From the NCBI GenBank assembly GCA_037131655.1, contig JBAXQP010000088.1, forward strand, positions 1 through 9,375: DNA of 9,375 nucleotides. Direction: 5' to 3'. The translations under genes and the position numbers were made by a program. This document shows, piece after piece, positions 1 to 6,433 of the stretch. A model generated the notes under the pieces. It saw only the letters and a program-made list of their open reading frames with translations, had not been told where the DNA came from and ran no database searches. This stretch comes from a bacterium (GTDB taxonomy: Bacteria > Armatimonadota > Fimbriimonadia > Fimbriimonadales > JBAXQP01). The stretch's first letter is position 1, and the number at the start of each line of letters is the position of its first letter.

Positions 1-1357
1 TGCTTCGATCACCTGGCGGATCATCATCCTGATCTTCATTGGTCGGGTTGCCCTCAACCTTCTTGTCCTTCTCCCACACATCGGCAATGTGGTTGCCATT
101 CTCATCAAATGGGAGTGAGACTTCCTTCAGACCTGTGTTCTGCAGATGGGCGACGACAACGTCTGAAACAACGTCGTTTTCGCCATCAATGTGGGCAGTG
201 ACCTTTAACTTAGTGAATGCGCCTCCATCGAAGCAGCTCAGGGTGATGCTGGATTGCTTTAGCTTCTTCTTGCTTTTGGCAGACTGCCCGTCTTTCTCTA
301 TGCTCTCCAAACTGGGGTTGTCTGTCTTGAGTATCTGAAGATCAGGCTTCTCTTCATTCCACGGGCTATTCCCGCATGAACCAGGTTCATTCGAGGTATC
401 GATCAGTTCATACTCGAACTGCGCGGTCTTCTCTTTGGCCTTCTCGTCAGTGACGGAGTTTCGTAACTCCACGTCGAAGGTGATCGAATTCCCTGCATTC
501 CCTGCGGATGTCCCAGCGGATGGCAGCCAAGATTTATAGTCACCCTTTGGAATGATGACCGCATTCACGCGCTCAGGTCCTTCGCCGCACTGAACGCTCC
601 ATGAGACTTTTATCGAACCTTCGTAAGTCGTTTCTGTTTCATCCGTCTTCTTGTATGAATGGGAAGCGCTGCCAGAAGTAAAGAATCCGCCATCCTTGCG
701 AGGGGCGTAAGTGGCCTGTAATTTCTTTTGAAGCGCAGTCAGCTCGCCATCTTGTAGCAATAAAAACTCTTCGGGGTTTTCGAATACCCAATTCGCGGCC
801 TTCGAGGCATACATATTTACTTTATCTATGCGTGTTGTTTCATATACCGGAGTGGCGTTATCGCCGTAGCCATCGTAGCGGACGAAATTTCGAGAGGTTC
901 CGGATGCTGTTCCATTGCAATCCCTGAAAAAGTCACTGACGTTGATCTCCACTTTGTAAGGCGGCCCTGAGCTAATTCTAGCAATCCCTGCTTGTGGGGA
1001 AACAGACTCGGGGTCAATCGAGTAGGTCCAATCATCCCTGTTAGGTTTCAGCCCTTCTGCGTGAACCAAAAATGAACCCTTGCCATTGACGGTCATTTGG
1101 TTCTTGTGGCTGATAAACTCCAGTTGCATTCTGCCCTTGCCGGTGTTGCTCACTATCTTGTATTCGACCGTTTCAGTCAACTGGCAGGCGAACTCATCAT
1201 TCATAACGCCTATGCCTTCGCTTCCAGGACGCTTAGCGGATGCAGTGACAATAGCATTAACGGTGAGGATGACTTTGTCCTTCGGTTTCGTGTCTGCGGC
1301 CATCAAAGGAACTGCAGAGAGAATAAGGATTAAGATGGCAAATATTCTGTTATTCAC
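1..1357 (-). CDS. Sec-exported protein of unknown function with EF-hand-like loop (partial, C-terminus beyond left edge)
   Basis: The minus-strand frame is open from a GTG at 1357 to the window edge (452 codons, no stop). AGGAGG at 1364-1369 lies 6 nt upstream of the GTG and fixes the start. The N-terminus looks like a Sec signal peptide: Arg at residue 4, a hydrophobic stretch at about 5-18, and cleavage likely near Ala20/Ala21 before DTKPKD. The mature part is hydrophilic, probably beta-rich, with a few scattered cysteines and no domain I recognise. Residues 418-429 read DENGNHIADVWE, which has acidic/Asn ligands at EF-hand loop positions 1, 3, 5, 9 and 12 and resembles thrombospondin type-3 or dockerin-like calcium loops. 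An Asp-rich stretch (DQDDDPPGD) follows. By inference this is an extracytoplasmic, possibly calcium-stabilised, multi-domain protein whose larger C-terminal part is missing here. The coding call and export signal are solid; the function is unknown. Confidence 0.85.
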   Translation of the reverse strand, partial: MNNRIFAILILILSAVPLMAADTKPKDKVILTVNAIVTASAKRPGSEGIGVMNDEFACQLTETVEYKIVSNTGKGRMQLEFISHKNQMTVNGKGSFLVHAEGLKPNRDDWTYSIDPESVSPQAGIARISSGPPYKVEINVSDFFRDCNGTASGTSRNFVRYDGYGDNATPVYETTRIDKVNMYASKAANWVFENPEEFLLLQDGELTALQKKLQATYAPRKDGGFFTSGSASHSYKKTDETETTYEGSIKVSWSVQCGEGPERVNAVIIPKGDYKSWLPSAGTSAGNAGNSITFDVELRNSVTDEKAKEKTAQFEYELIDTSNEPGSCGNSPWNEEKPDLQILKTDNPSLESIEKDGQSAKSKKKLKQSSITLSCFDGGAFTKLKVTAHIDGENDVVSDVVVAHLQNTGLKEVSLPFDENGNHIADVWEKDKKVEGNPTNEDQDDDPPGDRS

Positions 1358-1508
1358 ATTACGCCTCCTGAAAATTCTGTATTAGCCGTATGAGATCAAT
1401 GTCTTCTTTAATCTTCTGCTCCCATTCTGATGCCCCATACCCCACACCGTTCTAAACTTATTTTTGTTGACTTTTCTAGGACGGTATTCGTCGATAACTG
1501 GTCGTTGC

Positions 1509-1528
1509 CTTAGTAGATGGTGACTAAG
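1509..1528. promoter_or_regulatory. Short dyad, possible operator
   Basis: This is a perfect 6-bp inverted repeat, CTTAGT and ACTAAG, separated by 8 nt. It is followed directly by the AT-rich ATAATTAATTG. It lies about 150 bp upstream of the exported-protein start. No T-run follows the stem on either strand, so it is not a typical terminator. It could be a regulator site, but a 6-bp dyad in AT-rich DNA can arise by chance. Confidence 0.2.
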
Positions 1529-1739
1529 ATAATTAATTGTTCACAAAATATCGATGATAGATGATATGTTACGCTATAAATGACCCCATGTCAATCAAGG
1601 AGAAGCGCGGATGTCGTCCGAATAGTTTGTGAAGAACTTATGAGGCGCTGAGAAGCCTTGTGCAAAGCAAAATTTGCCTAAATTGCCGATACTCACCACA
1701 CAAGAGGACTAAAAGGCGGCTGTTATATGTGCCTAGTAA

Positions 1740-1773
1740 GTTGTGACGATAGAAGCTCATTGCAATCTCAAAC
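1740..1773 (-). repeat. Relic of URO-D gene 3' end (direct repeat copy 1)
   Basis: These 34 bases match 2929-2962 in the same orientation, ungapped, with 4 mismatches (1747, 1759, 1764, 1765). The second copy lies inside the last codons of the URO-D-like gene. Read on the minus strand, this copy gives FEIAMSFYRHN beside FETARSFYPHN of the intact gene, with three amino-acid differences. Similarity stops abruptly on both sides. It is either one end of an insertion that duplicated this sequence, or the last trace of a second URO-D paralogue. Confidence 0.7.
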
Positions 1774-1829
1774 GCGGGAACTTAGTTGATTCGTACGGTG
1801 AATTGCTTGGGTGATGAATACCGTGAAAT

Positions 1830-2612
1830 TTATGCCGTGATCTTTTTGGCAATGACTTCCATACAGGCTCGATAACGTTCACTGATGCCATAACGAACAG
1901 GTTCAAAACCAAACTGACGTAATAATGTATACAGTCTACTGCGAGTGAAGTTGTGATAGTGTTCAATCTCATTCCAGTATGGATTCACGTTATTTAGGTC
2001 AAGAGCTTTCCAGAGAACACTTTCCATATTGGGCAGTGAAACAAACAAAACCCCATTATCAGACAATAAGCCATGAGCCGCTTGCAGTGCGTTTTGCGGG
2101 TAAGGTATATGTTCCAACACGTCCGCCATGCTGATGACTGCACACTTAAAATCAAGAGATATTTTACATATATCTTCACAGTGAGCTTCGACACCAATAG
2201 AGCGCATGGTATTCACTGTGTCCATACGCAAATCAAGACCGATGGGGGTAAAGCCGTATTCATGAGCAGTAAAAAGCAAAGAACCATTACCAAAACCCAC
2301 ATCCAACCAATACCCCGTGCTAATGTATGGTAAAATTTTTTCTATCATTCGGGATGAAACAATTCTCTGCCCTTCAATATCAAAGCCTACCTGTTGGTTC
2401 TCGATAGTTTTGCTATAAATTAATTGACAGACTTCATCCGTGTAATAACCTTCTGTGAAAATATGGCTACAGCTAACGCACTGTTTCCACTTTATGTGAG
2501 GGCTCAATTCGCTGTAATACGTTAGATATTTTGTGCTGTCACCCGTAACGGAATCAATCAAGTTTGAGCAATCACATAAAGGGCATTTACCAAATAAAAT
2601 ACGTTCTTCCAC
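1830..2612 (-). CDS. Class I SAM-dependent methyltransferase with N-terminal Cys4 segment
   Basis: This 260-residue protein matches the Methyltransf_23-type class I fold. Residues 10-13 (CPLC) and 45-48 (CVSC) form a probable zinc-ribbon-like pair. SAM motif I is LDVGFGNGS (103-111), the acidic residue ending strand 2 is Asp127, the motif ADVLEHIP spans 163-170, and GVLFVSLPN (187-195) is the strand 5 region. EHYHNFTRSRLYTLL near 217-231 is typical of methyltransferases found in polysaccharide and glycan clusters, so a sugar or glycolipid acceptor is plausible but inferred. The start is GTG at 2610-2612, with GGAAGG at 2620-2625 seven nt upstream. Sampled lines are about 41-43% GC, against about 50-60% in the glycosidase genes. 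The gene sits between the two copies of a URO-D-derived direct repeat, which suggests separate acquisition. It is separated from the URO-D gene by about 300 bp, so it is probably transcribed alone. No convincing promoter was seen. Confidence 0.9.
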   Translation of the reverse strand: MEERILFGKCPLCDCSNLIDSVTGDSTKYLTYYSELSPHIKWKQCVSCSHIFTEGYYTDEVCQLIYSKTIENQQVGFDIEGQRIVSSRMIEKILPYISTGYWLDVGFGNGSLLFTAHEYGFTPIGLDLRMDTVNTMRSIGVEAHCEDICKISLDFKCAVISMADVLEHIPYPQNALQAAHGLLSDNGVLFVSLPNMESVLWKALDLNNVNPYWNEIEHYHNFTRSRLYTLLRQFGFEPVRYGISERYRACMEVIAKKITA

Positions 2613-2704
2613 TTAATATCCTTCCAAATTAAAAATGTTGTAGCCCTAAACACTCACTTTATAGGCATTATCACTAAAAAGTCGGCAGAAGCATCCGTCC
2701 AATT

Positions 2705-2880
2705 ATGAGCAAAAGCAGTTTATCCCACTTCCGAAGATGAGCAGATTATCTGGCTCAGAAATTATACCGCCAAGATTCCATTTCATGTCGCTGATTGCGA
2801 TATCAGTGAAACAGAAGTCACAAATACTCAGGCTGACATTCTGGCTGTTGCAATATTGGCATACTATCGTCCAAAGAGAT
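2705..2880 (+). pseudogene. Frameshifted N-terminal fragment of a hypothetical gene
   Basis: The plus strand has an ATG at 2705 giving MSKSSL, then a stop at 2738-2740. Dropping one base near 2723 joins it to a frame that stays open to 2999, beginning PTSEDEQIIWLRNYTAK. That frame continues with an amphipathic, Ala/Ile/Leu-rich helical stretch (ADILAVAILAYYR) ending near 2870. In the body frame there is no ATG of its own, and a TGA lies at 2706-2708. The sequence looks protein-like up to about 2880. It then becomes Cys-, Phe- and Trp-rich and would run into the 3' end of the URO-D gene on the other strand. From memory, this N-terminal pattern (short polar start, WL-NY or WL-NF, then a helix with EV---QAD) resembles small conserved hypothetical proteins of environmental bacteria; I could not check this. 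No good Shine-Dalgarno precedes the ATG. Best read as a truncated, inactivated gene. Confidence 0.4.
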
Positions 2881-2916
2881 GCACTCCAGGACAGCAATTC
2901 GAATGCAGGGATTTGT

Positions 2917-4005
2917 TCACTTGGTTTGGTTGTGAGGATAGAAGCTCCTTGCTGTCTCAAACATGGCGTAGATGTTCTCGGGTGGGGTGCCAGCTTGGAT
3001 AGCATGAGAAGGACCTAAGATGTAGCCGCCATCTTTGCCGAGAGTTGTAATGAGGTGTTTAACTTCTTCTTGAACTTGTTCAGGCGTCCCGAAAGGCAGG
3101 GTTGATTGAACGCTGACCCCGCCCTGAAAACATAACCGTTCTCCATGAGTTGCTTTTATCTCGACAGCATCCATCTTAGCAGCATCGAATTGAAGCGGTT
3201 GCAAGACATCAACGCCCATATCGATGAGACCGGAAACGACATCCATGACAGCGCCGTCGCTGTGGTAAATAATCTTGGCTCCATGTTCGCGAATGATTTT
3301 ATTGAGGCGAACGTGATAGGGCTTGATGAACTCCTCCCACATTTTTATTGACATGAGTAAGCCGTTCTGTCCGCCAACATCATCGGCGGTGAACACTAAA
3401 TCAACCTCATCATTAGCAGCGGTCAATACTCTTTGGATATATTCACAATAGAAGTCCGTCACACGGCTCATGATCCCATGCGCTATTTCAGGGTTAACGG
3501 CCAGATCCATGAACATCTGTTCGAACCCACGCAGGTACCAGGAGGTCTCATAGAGGGGCGAAGTGCCCGCCATGATATAGCGTTGTCTTCCAGAATGCTC
3601 TTCGGCTATCGCGTTGGGAAGAACCGAATAATCAAACCAATCAGGACTGGGCCATGGAAATTGCTCAAGCTCATCCATGCTCTCAGCGTTCGCCAGTGGG
3701 TGATGGTCGATTTCGTAGTAAGTTGCCAGTCCGCACTTCATTGCCTTGCGCCTGATACCCCACATGTCGTAGCCAGATTCATAGCTTGGTCCATGGTATC
3801 CAGGGCCGACGCCTGTGATATCGAGCATTGGGTCAAGATAGCTATAGGTATCGTCATAGCCTTTACTGCGAACATACGCTTCAAATTCACTGCCCGCAGG
3901 ATCGTTGATACCTGAACAGACCATTGCTATCGGAACCCGATCCGTCTCTTTGTGCGCCAACGCTAAACTAACTCGCTCGTAGCTAGTCAACTGACCGTCT
4001 TTCAT
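2917..4005 (-). CDS. URO-D/MtaA superfamily protein (uroporphyrinogen decarboxylase-like, substrate unknown)
   Basis: The protein has 362 residues, normal for the family. The N-terminus has the SYERVSLALAHKETDRVPIA pattern (8-27) typical of URO-D-like proteins of catabolic loci. Other family landmarks are DLVFTADDVGGQNGLLMS (202-219) with MWEEFIKPY (222-230), the strand-end YHSDGAV (247-253), GVDVLQPLQ (264-272), CFQGGVS (292-298), and the C-terminal GTPPENIYAMFETARSFY (339-356). True HemE makes coproporphyrinogen. MtaA/MtbA proteins use a His-x-Cys...Cys zinc site to move methyl groups from corrinoid proteins. Here the equivalent of His-x-Cys reads His248-Ser-Asp250, so a standard MtaA zinc site is not evident, although Cys292 is present. 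The start is ATG with GAGGAG at 4013-4018 seven nt upstream. It lies 117 bp downstream of the GH36 gene on the same strand and could share its transcript. A heme role is unlikely in this context. Family assignment is firm; the reaction is unknown. Confidence 0.88.
   Translation of the reverse strand: MKDGQLTSYERVSLALAHKETDRVPIAMVCSGINDPAGSEFEAYVRSKGYDDTYSYLDPMLDITGVGPGYHGPSYESGYDMWGIRRKAMKCGLATYYEIDHHPLANAESMDELEQFPWPSPDWFDYSVLPNAIAEEHSGRQRYIMAGTSPLYETSWYLRGFEQMFMDLAVNPEIAHGIMSRVTDFYCEYIQRVLTAANDEVDLVFTADDVGGQNGLLMSIKMWEEFIKPYHVRLNKIIREHGAKIIYHSDGAVMDVVSGLIDMGVDVLQPLQFDAAKMDAVEIKATHGERLCFQGGVSVQSTLPFGTPEQVQEEVKHLITTLGKDGGYILGPSHAIQAGTPPENIYAMFETARSFYPHNQTK
2929..2962 (-). repeat. Direct repeat copy 2, within the URO-D gene 3' end
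   Basis: This is the intact partner of 1740-1773, 1189 bp away, identical at 30 of 34 positions in the same orientation. It encodes FETARSFYPHN near the C-terminus of the URO-D-like protein. The segment between the copies carries the AT-richer methyltransferase and the frameshifted fragment. Confidence 0.7.
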
Positions 4006-4122
4006 CTTAAATCTCCTCTTCTATTGTGTCGCGATTAAAGATAATGCAACGGAAACGACCTAAACTATTATCAAATAACGTCTAACTCCATACACTGCTT
4101 AGGCCGTCTTATCAGGTAACTA

Positions 4123-6255
4123 TTACCCCACCGCCTTGCATAACAATAGCTCCGAGTCCAAGGCAGAATCCAAGCGGATGGGGAGGCCGGTGTAGACTAG
4201 GTCTTTGCCCTCCATTACGAACGTTGTACCGGTTCTGTCGCTGGTGACCTCGTAGCGTTTGGCGGGGTCGAGACCCTTGAAACGCATGAGGTATTCATTC
4301 TCTGACCCCGCTGTACGGAAGAGGCCGGCGATAGCTTTTGTCTTGTCTCTTGAGACGAGTTCCATCACGCCGATCCCATATGGGTCGGACATGTGCGTAA
4401 GAGTCGGAGTGTGGTGGTAGATACGGCTGGTGGGCAGGAAGGGCCGTACGAACTCTTTATACATCTTGACCGTGCGCTTGACACGCTCCATCAATACAGG
4501 ATTTGGTTCTGCTCCTACTAACCACAATACGGTGCCTATCGTAGGCCTGCCGAACATCGCCAGGCGGCACTGCCAATCGATAGACCCGGCAAGATGGGTT
4601 GGCTGTCCCTGACCTATCAGGTGCCTATCAACAAGTTCAGGTGGCAAAGCTATCGTCATGCCGTTCCCAATAGTGAAGGAATAGGGCGGTTGCTGCTGGT
4701 CAGTGACCCAAGTATGGCTGAAACGTTTAATCATCCCAAAGTCCGTTCGGCCTCCACCGCCGGCACAGTTTTCGAGGATCAGATCGGGGTACCGCGCTCG
4801 GATGCGATCGAATACTGCGTAAAGCGTCTCATAATATCGCCAATAATTGTTCTCGACGAATCCGCCCTCCAATCGAGTGCCGCCATATCCGAGTGTGCAG
4901 TTGTAGTCAAGACGGAAGAAGTCAAGCTCGTTCTCTTGAATGACACGGTTAATGGAGTCTTCGAACCAGCGGGCCACTTCGGGATTGCTCAGATCGACGG
5001 GGCTAAAGCGTTCGCCTGAGTATGAGAGCGATCCGTATTCGGGGTGCTCCTTTGCCATGCGGCTTTCATGGCCAATGCGTTCAGCCTCCATCCACAGGCC
5101 CCAGAGCATCCCTTTCTCATGGCAGCGTTTTCGAAACGACGCGAGCCCTTCTGGTAGCCGGTTGCCGACATTCCAATCTCCTACCCTAGTTGCCCAATAG
5201 GTGTCCTTATCGCCATACCATCCTGCATCGATAAACACGACTTCAGCCCCCAGTTCAGCGGATACGTCTATTGCCGAATTCACTAATTCAGGGGTCAACT
5301 CAAATATATCACCAGCGATACCGCCTTCGACCCAGCATCCCCGGCCTCGCGGTTGGGGCATCATCACGCTTTGGCGAACATGATCGTGCATCGCCTGAAC
5401 TGCCTCATCCAGATCGCCTTGCACCATCCCCAAGTGCATCTCAGGGGTGGCAACGGTCTCTTCGGGAGCGATGATGCGCATGGGAGCGGGAGCTTCGGGT
5501 CCTGCGCGGAAGAAGAGCAGTGGAGAGACATTTGCATCCTCGGGGCCGTCGGTGAGGTCGAACTCAAAAGCATAACCACCAGACCAAGCCAACTGACCAA
5601 TAAAATGCTCACCGGTGATCTCATTTCGTACGACAAACATCGGGTGGCGTGCACGTTTGCGGCGATATCGGCCATTAATGCGATAAGTCGAATTAGGAAG
5701 CGGCCGCCAGTCGAATTGACCCTCACGTCCATGGGCATGACCCTGCATATAGCCGACGGAGTAGAGTTCGCCTTCTTTGAGAAAGCGATACTGCAAACCC
5801 GCTCCGGTATAAAGGCAACCACTCCACGGATAAGCCGCCGACAGCGCAGCAGGCTGGTCACCGGTATTAGTGATTTCCAGCCACCGGGTGATGATTGGCG
5901 TGCCGTCCAATACGGTATGCACGCGGATGGTAACGGGCCTAACGCCATGCTTGAGGATTAAAACGTGATGTAGTTTATTTTCTTCTTGGGTTTGCTCAAA
6001 ATCAACATATTCCCAATGAGAATGTAGCAATTGCCCATCGAGTTCGACCCAAAAGGCTTGTCTTGGAGCATCGCCGTCGGGAGGCAAAAGCTGTGTTTTA
6101 AAGTGCTGCTGCCCCTGCCCATTCCAAGCACGGCCGACATATTGCCCGTTCATCAACGATTCGACGTAAACCGTCATCCCGCTTCTGAAATAGAGCGTCG
6201 GGACGGGATCATCGGTATAAAAAACGTTAGTAAAACTCTCCATCTCCGCCATCAC
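4123..6255 (-). CDS. Alpha-galactosidase, glycoside hydrolase family 36
   Basis: The 710 residues have the GH36 (clan GH-D) layout: an N-terminal beta-supersandwich (about 1-300), a TIM barrel (about 305-610) and a C-terminal beta domain (about 615-710). Family landmarks are FIDAGWYG (341-348), GLWMEAERIGHES (386-398), FFRLDYN (446-452) with Asp450 as the expected nucleophile, and ENCAGGGGRTDFGM (495-508). TWVTD (515-519) gives Asp519 as the expected acid/base. The enzyme should release terminal alpha-linked galactose from galacto-oligosaccharides or related glycosides with retention. The residues after the acid/base (QQQPPYSF) differ from the commoner SDNTDA pattern, so substrate preference may differ. 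No signal peptide is visible, suggesting a cytoplasmic enzyme. The start is GTG 6255 or the adjacent ATG 6252, served by GAGG at 6261-6264 (5 or 8 nt spacing). The gene ends in tandem TAA TAG. It is divergent from the GH2 gene, and the URO-D-like gene follows on the same strand. Confidence 0.93.
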   Translation of the reverse strand: MMAEMESFTNVFYTDDPVPTLYFRSGMTVYVESLMNGQYVGRAWNGQGQQHFKTQLLPPDGDAPRQAFWVELDGQLLHSHWEYVDFEQTQEENKLHHVLILKHGVRPVTIRVHTVLDGTPIITRWLEITNTGDQPAALSAAYPWSGCLYTGAGLQYRFLKEGELYSVGYMQGHAHGREGQFDWRPLPNSTYRINGRYRRKRARHPMFVVRNEITGEHFIGQLAWSGGYAFEFDLTDGPEDANVSPLLFFRAGPEAPAPMRIIAPEETVATPEMHLGMVQGDLDEAVQAMHDHVRQSVMMPQPRGRGCWVEGGIAGDIFELTPELVNSAIDVSAELGAEVVFIDAGWYGDKDTYWATRVGDWNVGNRLPEGLASFRKRCHEKGMLWGLWMEAERIGHESRMAKEHPEYGSLSYSGERFSPVDLSNPEVARWFEDSINRVIQENELDFFRLDYNCTLGYGGTRLEGGFVENNYWRYYETLYAVFDRIRARYPDLILENCAGGGGRTDFGMIKRFSHTWVTDQQQPPYSFTIGNGMTIALPPELVDRHLIGQGQPTHLAGSIDWQCRLAMFGRPTIGTVLWLVGAEPNPVLMERVKRTVKMYKEFVRPFLPTSRIYHHTPTLTHMSDPYGIGVMELVSRDKTKAIAGLFRTAGSENEYLMRFKGLDPAKRYEVTSDRTGTTFVMEGKDLVYTGLPIRLDSALDSELLLCKAVG

Positions 6256-6357
6256 TCACACCTCTGTATAAATGCAACGTTAAGAGCAGATAGACTTTCA
6301 TCCTACATCCCATGTTGCTTTCTTGGTAAAATCAAGCGTACCATCTCTTAGAAGCGT

Positions 6358-6386
6358 TTGCCTACGGTATAAAAATCCATAGGCAA
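6358..6386. promoter_or_regulatory. Inverted repeat, candidate operator
   Basis: A perfect 7-bp inverted repeat (TTGCCTA, 15 nt, TAGGCAA) has arm centres 22 bp apart, about two helical turns. A dimeric regulator could therefore contact both arms on one face. It encloses the -10-like TATAAA at 6368-6373 and sits about 48 bp before the GH2 start and about 100 bp before the GH36 start. Repression of a shared sugar locus is a reasonable reading. The regulator is not in this window. Confidence 0.4.
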
Positions 6387-6420
6387 CAATAATAATAATT
6401 AATTGCGAAACCCACCCATC

Positions 6421-6427
6421 AGGAGAG
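6421..6427 (+). promoter_or_regulatory. Ribosome binding site of the GH2 gene
   Basis: AGGAGAG is placed 8 nt (counted from AGGAG) before the ATG at 6434. It selects this ATG rather than the internal Met4. Confidence 0.8.
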
Positions 6428-6433
6428 TGCGTC

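Larger units (their letters stand above)
1358..1829. other. Non-coding region upstream of the exported-protein gene
   Basis: No convincing gene lies in these 472 bases. The stretch must hold the promoter of the minus-strand exported-protein gene, but I see no clear -35/-10 pair. Visible items are the Shine-Dalgarno at 1364-1369, a T-rich run near 1459-1476, a 6-bp dyad at 1509-1528 followed by an AT-rich tract, and a 34-bp relic at 1740-1773 matching the 3' end of the URO-D-like gene. A plus-strand SD-like AAGGAG near 1600 precedes only a four-codon frame. Confidence 0.6.
6256..6433. promoter_or_regulatory. Divergent promoter region between GH36 and GH2 genes
   Basis: This 178-bp spacer must carry the start signals for both glycosidase genes. 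It holds a 29-bp inverted repeat (6358-6386), a weaker dyad (TGGTA at 6324-6328, TACCA at 6339-6343), and an AT-rich (AAT)n tract at 6387-6404. A TATAAA hexamer lies at 6368-6373. I could not match a good -35 box to it on either strand, so exact promoters are not called. One shared regulator controlling both genes is the natural inference. Confidence 0.55.

Noticed and set aside
1588..1632. Micro-frame of 14 codons on the plus strand, and a four-codon frame at 1611 behind an AAGGAG
   Set aside because: The SD-like match is followed by a stop after four codons, and the longer frame lacks an SD. Neither has supporting context.
2703..3005. Minus-strand 100-codon frame over the URO-D gene 3' end
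   Set aside because: It overlaps the well-supported C-terminal codons of the URO-D-like gene in another frame. Its composition is irregular, and the plus strand of this stretch reads better as a gene fragment.
3433..3915. Plus-strand 160-codon frame antisense to the URO-D-like gene
   Set aside because: It is a shadow of the URO-D coding frame and has no independent signature.
4115..4127. Hairpin GGTAA-CTA-TTACC at the GH36 stop codon as a terminator
   Set aside because: The stem is only 5 bp with low GC content and no T-run on the transcript side, so it is not a credible intrinsic terminator.
5353..5961. Plus-strand 202-codon frame, and a minus-strand 194-codon frame at 5364-5948
   Set aside because: Both lie wholly inside the GH36 gene, whose catalytic and fold motifs are unmistakable. 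Their translations have no family signature.
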